From contig NZ_CP107989.1 in assembly GCF_041435015.1 (NCBI RefSeq), positions 496,001 through 560,000 on the forward strand: DNA of 64,000 nt, in the 5' to 3' direction. Below the pieces are notes generated by a model. That model saw nothing but the letters and a program-made list of their open reading frames with translations. It did no database searches and was not told the DNA's origin. The stretch comes from Streptomyces canus (GTDB lineage Bacteria > Actinomycetota > Actinomycetes > Streptomycetales > Streptomycetaceae). A program made the position numbers and the translations under genes. Positions 8,920 through 18,280 of this stretch are shown here, piece by piece. The stretch's first letter is position 1. Each line of letters starts with the position of its first letter.

Positions 8920-9393
8920 TTCCAGGTCGCCTCTTCATTCTGTGTGCGAGTCAGGTCGTATGTGCGTGCGTCACGGCGCCGTCGACAGGCCGGCGATGGC
9001 CCCCGCAGTGGTGGAGACCACCGTCTCCTCGGGCGCGCGTGCGCCCAGTCCAGGCCGACCGGGGAGCGCAAGCGGCCAAGTCACCCTTCGGCCGGGCCGG
9101 TTGCCGCAGTCGGAGTTGAAGCGGATCTGCGAGCAAGGCCGCCGACCTCGCCGACCCCAGCCGTAGGAACTCGCCGCACAGCAGGGTGATCAACGTTGTC
9201 CACCGGCGGGACGAGGAGTACAGGCATGACCGTCAGACAACAGCCGCCCCATAAAGCGGCTACCACTCAGCACATGAAGCTTCCATGAAGCCCATCGGCA
9301 GCCATGCAGGGTGCGAGTATTGCCCGGCAGCGGCGGCGAGGCTCACTCGTTCAACCGTGGCGAGACCGGTGGACACGAATTCGCCTTCTGTGA
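8920..9393. other. Intergenic region, no gene supported
   Basis: 474 bases between the start of the Tat amidohydrolase (minus) and the end of the TetR gene (minus). Open frames are short and show no family pattern. It should carry the amidohydrolase promoter. I see no strong hairpin or repeat. Confidence 0.4.
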
Positions 9394-9996
9394 CTACTCC
9401 CGGGAGTCTCGCGGTGCCTCGGCGGGCTGGACCGTGGTGAGCCATTGGGCCACGACGGCGTCGATGAAGGCGTCGGTGACCTGACCGCGGTCGAGGAAGA
9501 GCCGGGCCAGGACGGGGCCGTACAGCAGGGTGAACTCGTCCTCGCTGATCTGGACGCCCGCAGGCTCCAGCAGCCTGTTGAAGCCGGCGTGGCGGTCTTC
9601 GCCGATGCGGACGAGCGCCCGCGCGCTGTCGGGGTCGTGGTCGGCCTGGGCGGTGACGGCGAGGGCCGCGGTTCGCACGGCCGGCACGCTGACGCCGGCG
9701 CGCAGGCTCTTGAGCCAGGCGGTGGCCACCTCACGCACGTCACTGCCCGGTTCGGGGTAGGTGCCGAGGTCGGGGCCTTCGAGGACGAGGTCGAAGAGCA
9801 GCGCGGCTCGGGTGGGCCAGTGCCGGTAGAGGGTCTGGCGGGTGACGTCCGACCGCTCGGCGAGCAGGGCGTAGGTCAGCCCGGCCGGTCCGACCTGAGG
9901 CAGCAGTTCCCGTGCGACGGCCAGCACCCGGTTACGGGTGCGCTGCACGCGTGGGTTGCCCGGGGTCGGCTGACGGCGGTGGAGGGGCTGCTTCAT
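9394..9996 (-). CDS. TetR-family transcriptional regulator
   Basis: 200 aa. The N-terminal helix-turn-helix (about 20-65) reads VLAVARELLPQVGPAGLTYA, then LLAERSDVTRQTLYRHWPTR, the typical TetR recognition helix. The C-terminal domain resembles the TetR_C group with a pocket of variable helices. It is divergent from the hydrolase gene at 10140 and the 143-bp gap carries a perfect inverted repeat (10026-10047), so it very likely represses both itself and the hydrolase. Confidence 0.92.
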   Translation of the reverse strand: MKQPLHRRQPTPGNPRVQRTRNRVLAVARELLPQVGPAGLTYALLAERSDVTRQTLYRHWPTRAALLFDLVLEGPDLGTYPEPGSDVREVATAWLKSLRAGVSVPAVRTAALAVTAQADHDPDSARALVRIGEDRHAGFNRLLEPAGVQISEDEFTLLYGPVLARLFLDRGQVTDAFIDAVVAQWLTTVQPAEAPRDSRE

Positions 9997-10025
9997 GGCG
10001 CCACCCTACCGGCACATCATACGGA

Positions 10026-10047
10026 GCGTGTGATTGACGTCACACGC
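10026..10047. promoter_or_regulatory. Perfect inverted repeat, probable TetR operator
   Basis: GCGTGTG at 10026-10032 and CACACGC at 10041-10047 are perfect complements around an 8-bp spacer. Related half sites follow (ATCATACG at 10051 and CGCGTGAT at 10063). The position, 30 nt upstream of the TetR start and in the divergent promoter, fits an operator shared by both genes. Confidence 0.75.
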
Positions 10048-10139
10048 CCGAATCATACGCTCCGCGTGATAGACCTGAGGAAGTAATCACACGCACTGGA
10101 TGATTCTTGCGTGTCGGCCCATCCGAAAGGCAGACAGCC

Positions 10140-10934
10140 ATGTCACCTCGCAACCTGACCGCACCCACCTTCGCCCGCACTCGCCTCGGCTCCGGCCCCG
10201 GCCTGCTCCTCGCCCACGGCGCCGGCAGCAGCCTCGCCGGCACCTACGGCCCCGTCCTGGAAGCCCTCGCCGCCCGCCACACCGTCGTCGGCATCGACTA
10301 CCCCGGCAGCGGAGACACCCCCCGCTCCACGACCCCGCTGTCCGTCGACGACCTCGCCGACCAGCTCGTCGCCGCCGCCGACGCGGAGGGCCTCGACCGC
10401 TTCGCCGTGTCCGGCTACTCCCTCGGCGGCCCGGTCGCCATCCGCGCCGCCGCCCGTCACCCCGAGCGCGTCACCGCACTGGTGCTGACCGCCGCCTTCC
10501 CGCACCGCGACAACCGGCTCGCTCTCGCCTCCTCGATCCAGAGCAAGATCGCCGCGTCCGGCGACCGCGAGCTGCTCGCCGAATTCCTCCTCATGGTGGC
10601 CCTCGGCACCCAGGCACTGGAGTCGATGCCGACCGAGCAACTGCAGCAGACCCTCGGCTACGTCGCCGCCGGTGCGGCCGACGGCAGCTCCGAGCAGACC
10701 GACCTCGTCGGTCAGGTCGACGTCCGGGACGACCTCGCCGGCCTCACGATCCCCACTCTGGTCGTCTCGACCACCGACGACCGCCTCGTCTCCACCGACC
10801 TGCACCGCCGGCTCGCCGAGACCATCCCCGGCGCCCAACTCGCGGAAATCGCCACCGGCCACCTGCCGATGCTGGAGCGGACCGAGGAGTGGCTGCAGCT
10901 CATCACCGACTTCCTCGACAAGCACCACGCCTGA
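10140..10934 (+). CDS. Alpha/beta hydrolase
   Basis: 264 aa, standard single-domain length. Features: oxyanion segment LLAHGAGSS, nucleophile elbow GYSLGG (S94), acid residue in STTDDRLVSTD, and the catalytic His in TGHLPMLERTEEW near the C-terminus. The start at 10140 has AAAGG about 9 nt upstream, and the upstream GTG alternatives lack one. Substrate unknown. The neighbouring TetR regulator and the downstream ABM protein suggest detoxification or turnover of a small ester or diketone. It is under likely TetR control. Confidence 0.9.
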   Translation: MSPRNLTAPTFARTRLGSGPGLLLAHGAGSSLAGTYGPVLEALAARHTVVGIDYPGSGDTPRSTTPLSVDDLADQLVAAADAEGLDRFAVSGYSLGGPVAIRAAARHPERVTALVLTAAFPHRDNRLALASSIQSKIAASGDRELLAEFLLMVALGTQALESMPTEQLQQTLGYVAAGAADGSSEQTDLVGQVDVRDDLAGLTIPTLVVSTTDDRLVSTDLHRRLAETIPGAQLAEIATGHLPMLERTEEWLQLITDFLDKHHA

Positions 10935-11018
10935 ACGCAGGCCTCGGGCGGAGCCACAGGGCCTGCCCCTTCACCCGGACCGATCACAAGTCACCACACG
11001 CGAGTCCATGGAGGAATC

Positions 11019-11390
11019 ATGCTCAGCTTCGGCCACCTCGACGAGTCCACCCACTTCCACGACCAGCAGAAGGAGAAGGCCGGCCCTGTCACCATCATCA
11101 ACACCTTTGTCGCCCCGGAAGGCAAGGAGGATGAGGTGGTGGCCGCCTGGACGGCCGACGCGGAGTACATGAAGAAGTCGGGGAACCTGCTCTCGGTGCA
11201 GCTGTACCGGGGTATCGGCGGCAGCCGGCTTTTCACCAACGTCGCAGTCTGGCGATCCACCGAGCACCTCCGCGCCGCGCTCGGCACGCCGGAGTTCGCC
11301 TCGCACCTGGCGAGCTATCCGGCCGGCACCGTCGCCTACCCGCACCTGTACCAGAAGTTCGCTGTCGAGGGCATCTGCGAAGGGGAATGA
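11019..11390 (+). CDS. Antibiotic biosynthesis monooxygenase (ABM)-type protein
   Basis: 123 aa with the ABM dimeric alpha/beta-barrel pattern: VTIINTFVAPEGKEDEVVAA, a helix, SVQLYRGIGGSRLFTNVAVW, and EHLRAALGTPEF. GGAGG lies 5 nt before the ATG. Family members act as cofactor-free quinone-forming oxygenases or as small-molecule binding proteins. The catalytic residues are poorly conserved, so activity is not assured. It lies 84 bp downstream of the hydrolase in the same direction, convergent with the salicylate operon. Confidence 0.8.
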   Translation: MLSFGHLDESTHFHDQQKEKAGPVTIINTFVAPEGKEDEVVAAWTADAEYMKKSGNLLSVQLYRGIGGSRLFTNVAVWRSTEHLRAALGTPEFASHLASYPAGTVAYPHLYQKFAVEGICEGE

Positions 11391-11452
11391 CGACCCCTGA
11401 CCGACCGGCCGGTTGCTCGAAGTACGGACGGTGATGGCGGCGGCGAGCGCCG

Positions 11453-13114
11453 TCACACCGCCTCGACGGAGCCCGCCTTGCCACGGACGACGTCCCGCAG
11501 GCGCTTCTTGTCGATCTTGCCGACCTTCGTGAGCGGCAACTCGTCCACGACAAGCAGGTCTTCGGGGAGCTTGTACCGCGCCACCTGCATCGCGGTGAGG
11601 GCGGCACGGACCGACTCGAGGCTCACGTGGGTCCCCGGCTCGACGACCACGACCGCGCACACCCGCTCCCCCAGGTCGGGGTCGGCCTTCGCGACGGCCG
11701 CGACACGGGCGACGCCGGGCAGGCGGTAGATGAGGTTCTCGACCTCCTCGGCGGAGATCTTCTCGCCGCCCCGGTTGATGAGGTCCTTGTCCCGTCCTTC
11801 GACGACGAGGTTGCCCGAGAGATGCAGCCGGACGACGTCACCGGTGCGGTACCAGCCGTCGGGGGTGAACGCACGGGCGTTGTGCTCGGTGGCCCGGTAG
11901 TAGCCGCGTGGGGTGTACGGGCCGCGGGTGAGCAGGGCGCCCATCTCGCCGGGCGGGACCGGCTCGCCGGAGGCGTCGACGACGAGGATCTCGTCGTCCG
12001 GGCACATGGGGCGGCCCTGCGTCTCGATCTTGATGTCGTCGGGGTCGTCGGGGCGCGTGTAGTTCAGCAGCCCCTCTGCCATGCCGAACACCTGCTGGAG
12101 TGTGCCGCCGAGCACGGGTTCGGCGCGGCGGGCGACCTCAGGCGCGAGGCGGGCGCCACCCACCTGCAACAGCCGGAGAGCCGGCGGGGCAGGGTGGCGG
12201 CCGGAGGCCACCGCGTCGATCCAGCGCTGGACGACGGCCGGTACGGCGGCGGTGGCCGTCACGCCTTCGGCGGCCATCAGCGGCAGCACCTTGCCGGGTT
12301 CCGGGCTGCGGGCCAGAACGACCCGGCCGCCGTTCATGAGGGTGCCCAGGATGCCGGGGCAGGCCAGGGGGAAGTTGTGTCCGGCGGGCAGTGCCACCAG
12401 GTAGACGGAGTCGGAGTCGAGGCCGCAGACCTCGGCGCTGCGCCGCGCGTTGTACTCGTAGTCGTCATGGGTGCGGGTGATGAGCTTCGGCAGTCCGGTC
12501 GTACCGCCGGAGAGCAGGAAGACGGCGATGTCGCCGCTGTCCGGGGCGATCCGGTCGAGCCGGGCCCGTGCGACGGCCGGATCGTCGGCCGGTTCGGCCA
12601 GGGCGCGCAGGTCCGTGGCGTCGGTGCCGATCATGCCTCCCGCGACGAGCAACAGCCGTACGCTCGGGACGGCTTCGGCGACCTCCCGTCCCAGGGCCTG
12701 GTGGTCGAAGTCGCCGAGTCGGTCCGGTACGGCGATCGAGGTGACCTCGGCATGGGCTGCCAGGTAGCGCAGTTCGTGACCGCGGTGGGCGGGCATCGCC
12801 ATCACGGGAGCGATTCCGGCCCGTAGACAGGCAAGGGTGAGTGTGACGAACTCCCAGCCGTTGGGCAGCTGGACGAGCATCGCGTCACCTGGGTGGAGAC
12901 CACCGTCCAGCAGGCGGCATGCCAATCCGTCGGCCCTCTCGACCAGTTGACGGTACGTCAGGCGCGTTTCGCCGTCTACGACGGCCACCGTGTCGCCGTA
13001 GGTCTCGGCCCATTCGTGAAGGTACGAGCCGAGCGGCCTGCCACGCCAGTACCCGGCCTCGCGGTACCGGTCGGCCGCCTCCTCGGGCCAGGGCACGAAT
13101 CCCTCATGCGTCAT
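11453..13114 (-). CDS. sdgA: AMP-forming aryl acid-CoA ligase (salicylyl-CoA ligase, SdgA-like)
   Basis: 553 aa adenylate-forming enzyme of the 2,3-dihydroxybenzoate/salicylate AMP-ligase type. Motifs: P-loop LLSGGTTGLPKLITRTHDD, core QVFGMAEGLLNYT, the A8 hinge GRDKDLINRGGEKIS and the A10 lysine in LPLTKVGKIDKKRLR. In Streptomyces sp. WA46 a similar protein (SdgA) makes salicylyl-CoA from salicylate, ATP and CoA despite its resemblance to AMP-ligases. Here it is the last gene of the salicylate operon. Its ATG (13114) overlaps the end of the upstream gene by 11 nt and has AAGGAGG before it. No carrier-protein gene is nearby, which favours CoA as acceptor over siderophore synthesis. Confidence 0.88.
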   Translation of the reverse strand: MTHEGFVPWPEEAADRYREAGYWRGRPLGSYLHEWAETYGDTVAVVDGETRLTYRQLVERADGLACRLLDGGLHPGDAMLVQLPNGWEFVTLTLACLRAGIAPVMAMPAHRGHELRYLAAHAEVTSIAVPDRLGDFDHQALGREVAEAVPSVRLLLVAGGMIGTDATDLRALAEPADDPAVARARLDRIAPDSGDIAVFLLSGGTTGLPKLITRTHDDYEYNARRSAEVCGLDSDSVYLVALPAGHNFPLACPGILGTLMNGGRVVLARSPEPGKVLPLMAAEGVTATAAVPAVVQRWIDAVASGRHPAPPALRLLQVGGARLAPEVARRAEPVLGGTLQQVFGMAEGLLNYTRPDDPDDIKIETQGRPMCPDDEILVVDASGEPVPPGEMGALLTRGPYTPRGYYRATEHNARAFTPDGWYRTGDVVRLHLSGNLVVEGRDKDLINRGGEKISAEEVENLIYRLPGVARVAAVAKADPDLGERVCAVVVVEPGTHVSLESVRAALTAMQVARYKLPEDLLVVDELPLTKVGKIDKKRLRDVVRGKAGSVEAV

Positions 13115-15161
13115 CGGATCCTCCTTGATCCCGGGGGTCACGCAGCAGCAGTACGGCGTCGAGCGCGACGACGTCGCCGTCGGGCAGGACGCGCAAAGGG
13201 TTGATCTCGCACTCGACGACCGCGTCCTCGGCGGCGAGGGAGGCCATGGCGAGCAGCACGTGGGTGAGCCGCGCGCGGTCGACCGGGGTGGCGCCGCGCG
13301 CGCCGAGGAACATCTGGCGGGTGGCGAGCTCGTCGAGCATCGCGTGGGCCTCGTGCGCGGACAGGGGCGAGAGGCGCAGGGAGACGTCGCAGAGGATTTC
13401 GGCGGCCGTTCCCCCGGCGCCCAGAGCCAGCACGGGGCCGAAGACCGGGTCGCGGCGTACGCCGACGATGAGTTCGGGTCCCGCGGGGGCCATCTGTTCG
13501 ACCAGCAGCGCGGGGCTTGCGGGCATGCGGGCGAGGGCGTCGTCGAGTTCCTCGTGCGTGCGGACGCCGACTTGGACCCCGCCCACTTCCGTCTTGTGCA
13601 GGATCTCCGCGTCGAGGATCTTCACGACGACCGGGCCGCCGAGCTCATCGAGAGCCGCGTGCGCCGCGGCGGCGTCGGCGCACACGAGCCGTACGGGCGT
13701 ACGGATGCCCAAGTCCGCGAGGACCCCCGTGGCGGTGTGCTCGTCGACCGGGCCCGGCGGGAGCAGGGCGGGGGCATCGGAGGCGGTGACGACGGCCTCC
13801 AGCCGGGTGCGGGCAGCCGCGTCCTCGACGAGCGCGCGCACCATCGCCGATCCGGAGGCCGGCGTGGCCGCGCAGGGAATGCCGGCTTCGCCCAATTCAC
13901 GGCGGGACCGCCGCGCCTGCTCCACGGGCCCGCCGACGACGGCGACGAGCGGGGTGGCCGTACGGGCGGCGCCCAGCGCGGCCGGGAGGTCCACCGCCGT
14001 GGGTTCCAGCAGCCCGTACACGGCGGTGACGTCGATGCCGGGGTCCTCCGAAACCCGCTCCACCACCTGCGTGAGCGCGGGTGAGGGGCGGCCGGTGTCC
14101 ACGGGGTTGTTCAGATAGGTGAGGGCCGGGAGCAGCTCGCGCAGTTCCTTCACCGTCCGTTCGACCAGTGGCGGAACCTGGATGCCGTGGGAGCGCAGGT
14201 CGTCGGTGAGCAGCAGTCCGGGTCCGGCCTGTGCGGTGACCAGGCCGATGCCCGGGCGCGGGTTGGCCGGGAGGCGTACGCGGCTGAGCGCGGTGACGGC
14301 GTCGACGAGGTCGCGCTCGTCGTCGACGAGGACGGCTCCGGCCTGACGCAGGGCGGTCCTGGTCACGCGCCAGGAGGTGGCCAGGGCGCCGGTGTGGGAG
14401 CGGGCGAAGTCGCCGATGTCGCTACGGCCCACGACCAGGGCCACCACGGGGACCCGATCGGTCAGGCGTCGTACCGCCTCGGTGAGGCGCCGGCCCTCCG
14501 CGGCGGTCTCCACGTGCAGGGCGACGGCCCGTACGCCGTCGTCCTCGGCGAGGTGGCGCAGGACGTCGGCCTGGGTGACGTCCAGGCTGTTGCCGAGGCC
14601 GACCCCGAGTTGCAGGCCGCCGCCGGCCTCGGCCAGGGCGAACGCCAGCGCGTGGTTCACGCCGCCGCTCGCGGCCACGACCGCCACCGGACCCGGTTCC
14701 AGGTCGGGCGCGCCTGGGACGAAACTGGCCGTGAGCCGTCGATGGGGGGCGAGAAAGCCCGAGGTGTTCGGTCCGAGGACCCGGATGCCGGTGTCCCGCA
14801 TCACTTCGGCCAACGCCTGCTGGTGCAGCGCACCGTCAGCCCCGGCTTCCGCGAACCCGCCGGCGCACACGAGTGCGGCGCGGGCACCCACGGCTGCCGC
14901 CTCGCGCAGGGCGACGGCGGTCACGGCGGCCGGAATGCAGGAGACGACCACGTCAGGTGTGATGCCGTGAGCTTCGGCCGCCTCGCCGACGGTGGCGAAG
15001 AAGCCCCGATCGGGGTCCGGGCGGCCGGAGTTGACCTTCATCACCGGTCCAGGAAAGGAAGCCAGGGAGTCGACCATGGCCGCGCCGAGTTTCCCGGGCG
15101 TGGCCGATGCGCCGAGCACGGCAATGGCTTGGGGCGCGAACAGCGCGTCCAGGGAGCTCAC
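13104..15161 (-). CDS. ADP-forming (NDP-forming) acyl-CoA synthetase, fused alpha-beta subunits
   Basis: 685 aa, the full fused length. Residues 1-130 are a CoA-binding Rossmann domain (IAVLGASATPGKLG, VLGPNTSGFLAP). Succinyl-CoA-ligase-like domains follow, with the phospho-His H256 in GDFARSHTGAL. The C-terminal third is an ATP-grasp domain (GGPVVVKILDAEILHKTEVG, GARGATP). The family interconverts acyl-CoA + ADP + Pi and acid + CoA + ATP. Its ATG overlaps the stop of the hydroxylase gene (ATGA), so production is coupled to SdgC. In this setting it may recover ATP from gentisyl-CoA, or act as a second activating enzyme. Confidence 0.9.
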   Translation of the reverse strand: MSSLDALFAPQAIAVLGASATPGKLGAAMVDSLASFPGPVMKVNSGRPDPDRGFFATVGEAAEAHGITPDVVVSCIPAAVTAVALREAAAVGARAALVCAGGFAEAGADGALHQQALAEVMRDTGIRVLGPNTSGFLAPHRRLTASFVPGAPDLEPGPVAVVAASGGVNHALAFALAEAGGGLQLGVGLGNSLDVTQADVLRHLAEDDGVRAVALHVETAAEGRRLTEAVRRLTDRVPVVALVVGRSDIGDFARSHTGALATSWRVTRTALRQAGAVLVDDERDLVDAVTALSRVRLPANPRPGIGLVTAQAGPGLLLTDDLRSHGIQVPPLVERTVKELRELLPALTYLNNPVDTGRPSPALTQVVERVSEDPGIDVTAVYGLLEPTAVDLPAALGAARTATPLVAVVGGPVEQARRSRRELGEAGIPCAATPASGSAMVRALVEDAAARTRLEAVVTASDAPALLPPGPVDEHTATGVLADLGIRTPVRLVCADAAAAHAALDELGGPVVVKILDAEILHKTEVGGVQVGVRTHEELDDALARMPASPALLVEQMAPAGPELIVGVRRDPVFGPVLALGAGGTAAEILCDVSLRLSPLSAHEAHAMLDELATRQMFLGARGATPVDRARLTHVLLAMASLAAEDAVVECEINPLRVLPDGDVVALDAVLLLRDPRDQGGSDDA

Positions 15162-16711
15162 TTGCTGCCTCCGACGAGATCGGCCCGGCCGGAGAGCACG
15201 AGCGTGGTCGCGGTGTCGTCGTCGTACGCGCCGGTGATCGCGGCGGGCAGGCTGTGCACGAGCCGGGCCTCCTCCGCGATCAGTACCCGGGTCAGCGCCG
15301 TACCGCCGCGTACGCCGACGAGCAGGACGCCCGCCTCTGCCGCCTCACGCACCTGGTCGAGGGCGAGCGGCATCCCCTCCTCGGTGTCCGGGGCGTCGAT
15401 CCACACGCCCGCCCCGTACGACTGACCGCTGAAGGGGACCATCGGGATGCCGGTGCCGTCGGTCCCGGTCAGAAGATCGTCGCCGACCGTCACCCGGCGC
15501 GAGGGAAGGCGGTACGGCCCGACCCGGAAAGGCGTCTCCAGGGGACCCGCCTCGTGACGTCGCCGCCACCATCCGTCGACGCGGTCCATGTACGTCGCGT
15601 CGCGCACGGCGAGTTTGGCGCGCGGGATGCTGCGGGTGAGGAAGTGGAAGGCGAACTGTGTCGGGTCGTCGAGGTGACGGACGTAGCGGCCGAAGTGCTC
15701 CCACCACGACAGGCTGGGCCGCGCCGAGTTCTGGATCCTCTCGGCCTTGGGGCGGCGACGCTCCTCATAGAGGCCGAGTGCCTCCGACACGCTGTCCGGT
15801 GCCTCCCCCAGGGCCTCGGCCAGCGCGACCGCGTCCTCCATGGCCATCTTGGTGCCGGACCCGACGGAGAAGTGTGCGGTGTGCGCCGCGTCGCCCAGCA
15901 GCACCCACTTCCCGCTGCGCCACGAACGGGCCCTGCGGGTGGCGAAGTTGGCCCAGCGGGAGTTGTTGCCGACCAGCGAGTGCCCGTCGATCTGCTCGCG
16001 GAAGAGGTCTTCCAGGTAGCTCTTGGTCTTCTCGTCGCTCATGCCCGGCGGGGTCGACGGATCGAAGGCGTCGAGTCCGGCCCTGATCCAGGAGTCGGCG
16101 TCGGTCTCGACGATGAAGGTGCTCAGCGAGTCGCTGATCGGATAGGCGTGGGCGGCGAAGACACCGTGGGGGCCGTCCTGGTGGACGAAGGTGAGCCCGT
16201 CGAACAGGTAGGTGGTGCCGAACCAGATGAACTTCGCGCTCGCCACCTCGGCGCTCGGCCCGAAGTCGTCGGCGAACAGGGCGCGGAAGCGGCTGTTGGC
16301 GCCGTCGCACACCACGACCAGGTCGAAGTCGTCCAGTTCGGCGGAATCGCGGACTTCGTGCTGGAAGCGCATCTGAACGCCCTCGGCGCGGGCCCGTTCC
16401 TGCAGCAGGCTCAGCAGCGTCTTGCGTACGACAGCCGCCATGCCCATGCCGCCGACGCGCTCCCGTGTGCCGTGCACGCGGACCTCGATGTCGTCCCAGT
16501 GCCGGCCATGCTTCTCCAGCGCTTCGCTGAGGACGGGGTCGGCGGCGTCGATGGCATCGAGGGTGGCGTCGGAGAAGACCACTCCGAAGCCGAACGTGTC
16601 GTCGGGCCGGTTGCGTTCGAAGACCACGACCTCGGCGTCGGGCCGGCTCCGCTTGAGCAGGGTGGCGAAGAAGAGTCCTCCGGGACCTGCGCCGATGCAG
16701 GCAACTTTCAT
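15158..16711 (-). CDS. sdgC: Salicylyl-CoA 5-hydroxylase (FAD monooxygenase, SdgC-like)
   Basis: 517 aa. The N-terminal FAD dinucleotide fold MKVACIGAGPGGLFFATLL, the DG-type motif LVVVCDGANSRFR and the second FAD motif WVLLGDAAHTAHFSVGSGTK place it in class A flavin hydroxylases, closest to SdgC/salicylyl-CoA 5-hydroxylases. SdgC of strain WA46 uses NADH to turn salicylyl-CoA into gentisyl-CoA. A C-terminal region of about 100 residues follows the flavin domain, but the OYE-type reductase domain found in some longer relatives is absent. The ATG at 16711 is the natural start of the Rossmann fold and lies 16 nt after the isomerase gene. Confidence 0.9.
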   Translation of the reverse strand: MKVACIGAGPGGLFFATLLKRSRPDAEVVVFERNRPDDTFGFGVVFSDATLDAIDAADPVLSEALEKHGRHWDDIEVRVHGTRERVGGMGMAAVVRKTLLSLLQERARAEGVQMRFQHEVRDSAELDDFDLVVVCDGANSRFRALFADDFGPSAEVASAKFIWFGTTYLFDGLTFVHQDGPHGVFAAHAYPISDSLSTFIVETDADSWIRAGLDAFDPSTPPGMSDEKTKSYLEDLFREQIDGHSLVGNNSRWANFATRRARSWRSGKWVLLGDAAHTAHFSVGSGTKMAMEDAVALAEALGEAPDSVSEALGLYEERRRPKAERIQNSARPSLSWWEHFGRYVRHLDDPTQFAFHFLTRSIPRAKLAVRDATYMDRVDGWWRRRHEAGPLETPFRVGPYRLPSRRVTVGDDLLTGTDGTGIPMVPFSGQSYGAGVWIDAPDTEEGMPLALDQVREAAEAGVLLVGVRGGTALTRVLIAEEARLVHSLPAAITGAYDDDTATTLVLSGRADLVGGSK

Positions 16712-16727
16712 TGCTGTTCCTTCGCGC

Positions 16728-17453
16728 TCACAGCCACGCGGGCAGTGTCGGCAGGGATCCCCTGCCGGTCGGGTACAGGGGGCCGGGCACGGGCCGTCCG
16801 GTCGTATAGGCGGCCAGGCTGGGCAGGTCACCGCTCACGACGACCGGCTCGACACCGGCCGGGTCGCCCAGTAGCCAGGTGTGGGCACCGTCCTCGGACC
16901 GCAGCCGGACGGAGGGACAGTCAGGTCGCCCCCGGAAGGAGGCGGCCACGTCGTCGACGAGGGCCGCGCACATGTCGTGCGGGACGTCGTCGAAGCCGGT
17001 GTCGATGTCCAGGTCGACGGCGTGGATCCATACCTCGCGCGCCCGCATCCAGGGCACCTGAGCGGCGGGCACCTCACGCCCTCGCGCGGTGCGGACGGTC
17101 GCCGCCCAGCACTCGTCGGGCAGCGCGGCGAGCTCCTCGGCGAGACGGCTGTCGGCCTCGAGCAGCTCGGCACGCAGCTCTTCGGCCGGCCGCCGGGCGC
17201 CCTCTTCGATCTCGCGCGCCCGCTGGTCGCCACTTGCGTACATGGGTGTCTCGACACCTGTACGCGCCCAGGTCAGCACATTGACGAGTGCGTCGGCGTT
17301 GCGGGCGACGTGAGCGACGACGTGGGCCCGGCTCCAGCCCGGCAGGTGCGAGGGCCTGGTGAATCCCGGGTCGGTGAGCCGGTGCACGGCGGCTTCGAAG
17401 GCCGCCGTGCCCTTGGCCGCCCGCTCCAGCATCGTGGCCGGGAGTGCGCTCAC
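16728..17453 (-). CDS. Mycothiol-dependent maleylpyruvate isomerase
   Basis: 241 aa. The N-terminal four-helix DinB-like domain carries the metal-binding pattern HLPGWSRAHVVAHVARNADA and MRAREVWIHAVDLD, and a C-terminal domain completes the usual length. The family converts maleylpyruvate from gentisate ring opening to fumarylpyruvate with mycothiol as cofactor, which fits an actinomycete host. The start is a GTG overlapping the previous gene's stop (GTGA), so it is translationally coupled to the hydrolase gene. Confidence 0.9.
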   Translation of the reverse strand: MSALPATMLERAAKGTAAFEAAVHRLTDPGFTRPSHLPGWSRAHVVAHVARNADALVNVLTWARTGVETPMYASGDQRAREIEEGARRPAEELRAELLEADSRLAEELAALPDECWAATVRTARGREVPAAQVPWMRAREVWIHAVDLDIDTGFDDVPHDMCAALVDDVAASFRGRPDCPSVRLRSEDGAHTWLLGDPAGVEPVVVSGDLPSLAAYTTGRPVPGPLYPTGRGSLPTLPAWL

Positions 17454-18280
17454 CGCGTCTCCCGGCGGCAGGTGTTGCGGGTCTCGCCGATCCCCTCGAT
17501 CCGGGTGACGAGGAGCGATCCGTCCTGCAGATGGCGGGCGGGCTTGCGGGCGTGGCCGACCCCGCCCGGAGTGCCGGTGGCGATCACGTCGCCGGGCACG
17601 AGGGTGACGATCTCGGACAGGTACGAGACCAGCGTGGCCGGGTCGAAGACGAGGTCACCGGTGTCGGCCTTCTGGACCGTGTCGCCGTCGACTTCGCAGG
17701 TCAGGCTCAGGCCCTGGGCGGAGACCGCGGGATCGTCGGCGGTCACCAGCCATGGTCCGATGGGGGTGGTGGCCTCGAAGGTCTTGCCCTGGTCCCACTG
17801 GGTGGTGCGGTACTGCCAGTCGCGGGCGGTGACGTCGTTGAGCACGGTGTACCCGGCGATCGCGGCCCGCGCCTGCTCCGTGTCGGCGTGCCGGACCTCG
17901 GCCCCGATGACGACGCCGAGTTCGGCTTCCCAGTCCATCTGCGTGGAGGAGGCGGGCAGGGTCACGTCGTCGTAGGCGCCGACCAGCGCCCGCGCGTACT
18001 TGTTGAACAGCGTGGGGTGGGAGGGGAGTTCGCGGCCCATTTCCAGAATGTGGGTGCGGTAGTTGAGGCCGACGCACACGACCTTCTCGGGCGCGACGAC
18101 GACGGGGGCGTAGTCCAGGGCGCCTTCGTACGTCTCGCCGTCGGCATCCGCGGCACGCGCCGCCCAGTCCCGGTGGCGCAGGAAGGCCACCAGGTCGTTC
18201 TCGCCGAGGTCCACGGCCTTGTCCTCGTCGACGCGGACGGCGCTCGTGCCGCCGTTGACCCGGATGGTGGCGAGCTTCAC
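17450..18280 (-). CDS. Fumarylpyruvate hydrolase (FAH family)
   Basis: 276 aa. An N-terminal cap of about 70 residues is followed by the FAH fold: VCVGLNYRTHILEMGRE, the metal ligands in DWEAELGVVIG, NDVTARDWQ, and PGDVIATGTPGGVGH. It cleaves fumarylpyruvate to fumarate and pyruvate, the last step of the gentisate route. The GTG start at 18280 has GGAG 9 nt upstream and overlaps the gentisate dioxygenase stop by 4 nt. Longer upstream frames are not supported. Confidence 0.92.
   Translation of the reverse strand: MKLATIRVNGGTSAVRVDEDKAVDLGENDLVAFLRHRDWAARAADADGETYEGALDYAPVVVAPEKVVCVGLNYRTHILEMGRELPSHPTLFNKYARALVGAYDDVTLPASSTQMDWEAELGVVIGAEVRHADTEQARAAIAGYTVLNDVTARDWQYRTTQWDQGKTFEATTPIGPWLVTADDPAVSAQGLSLTCEVDGDTVQKADTGDLVFDPATLVSYLSEIVTLVPGDVIATGTPGGVGHARKPARHLQDGSLLVTRIEGIGETRNTCRRETR

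Noticed and set aside
15107..17284. 725-codon open frame on the plus strand
   Set aside because: It lies antisense to the salicylyl-CoA hydroxylase and isomerase genes and has no domain signature.
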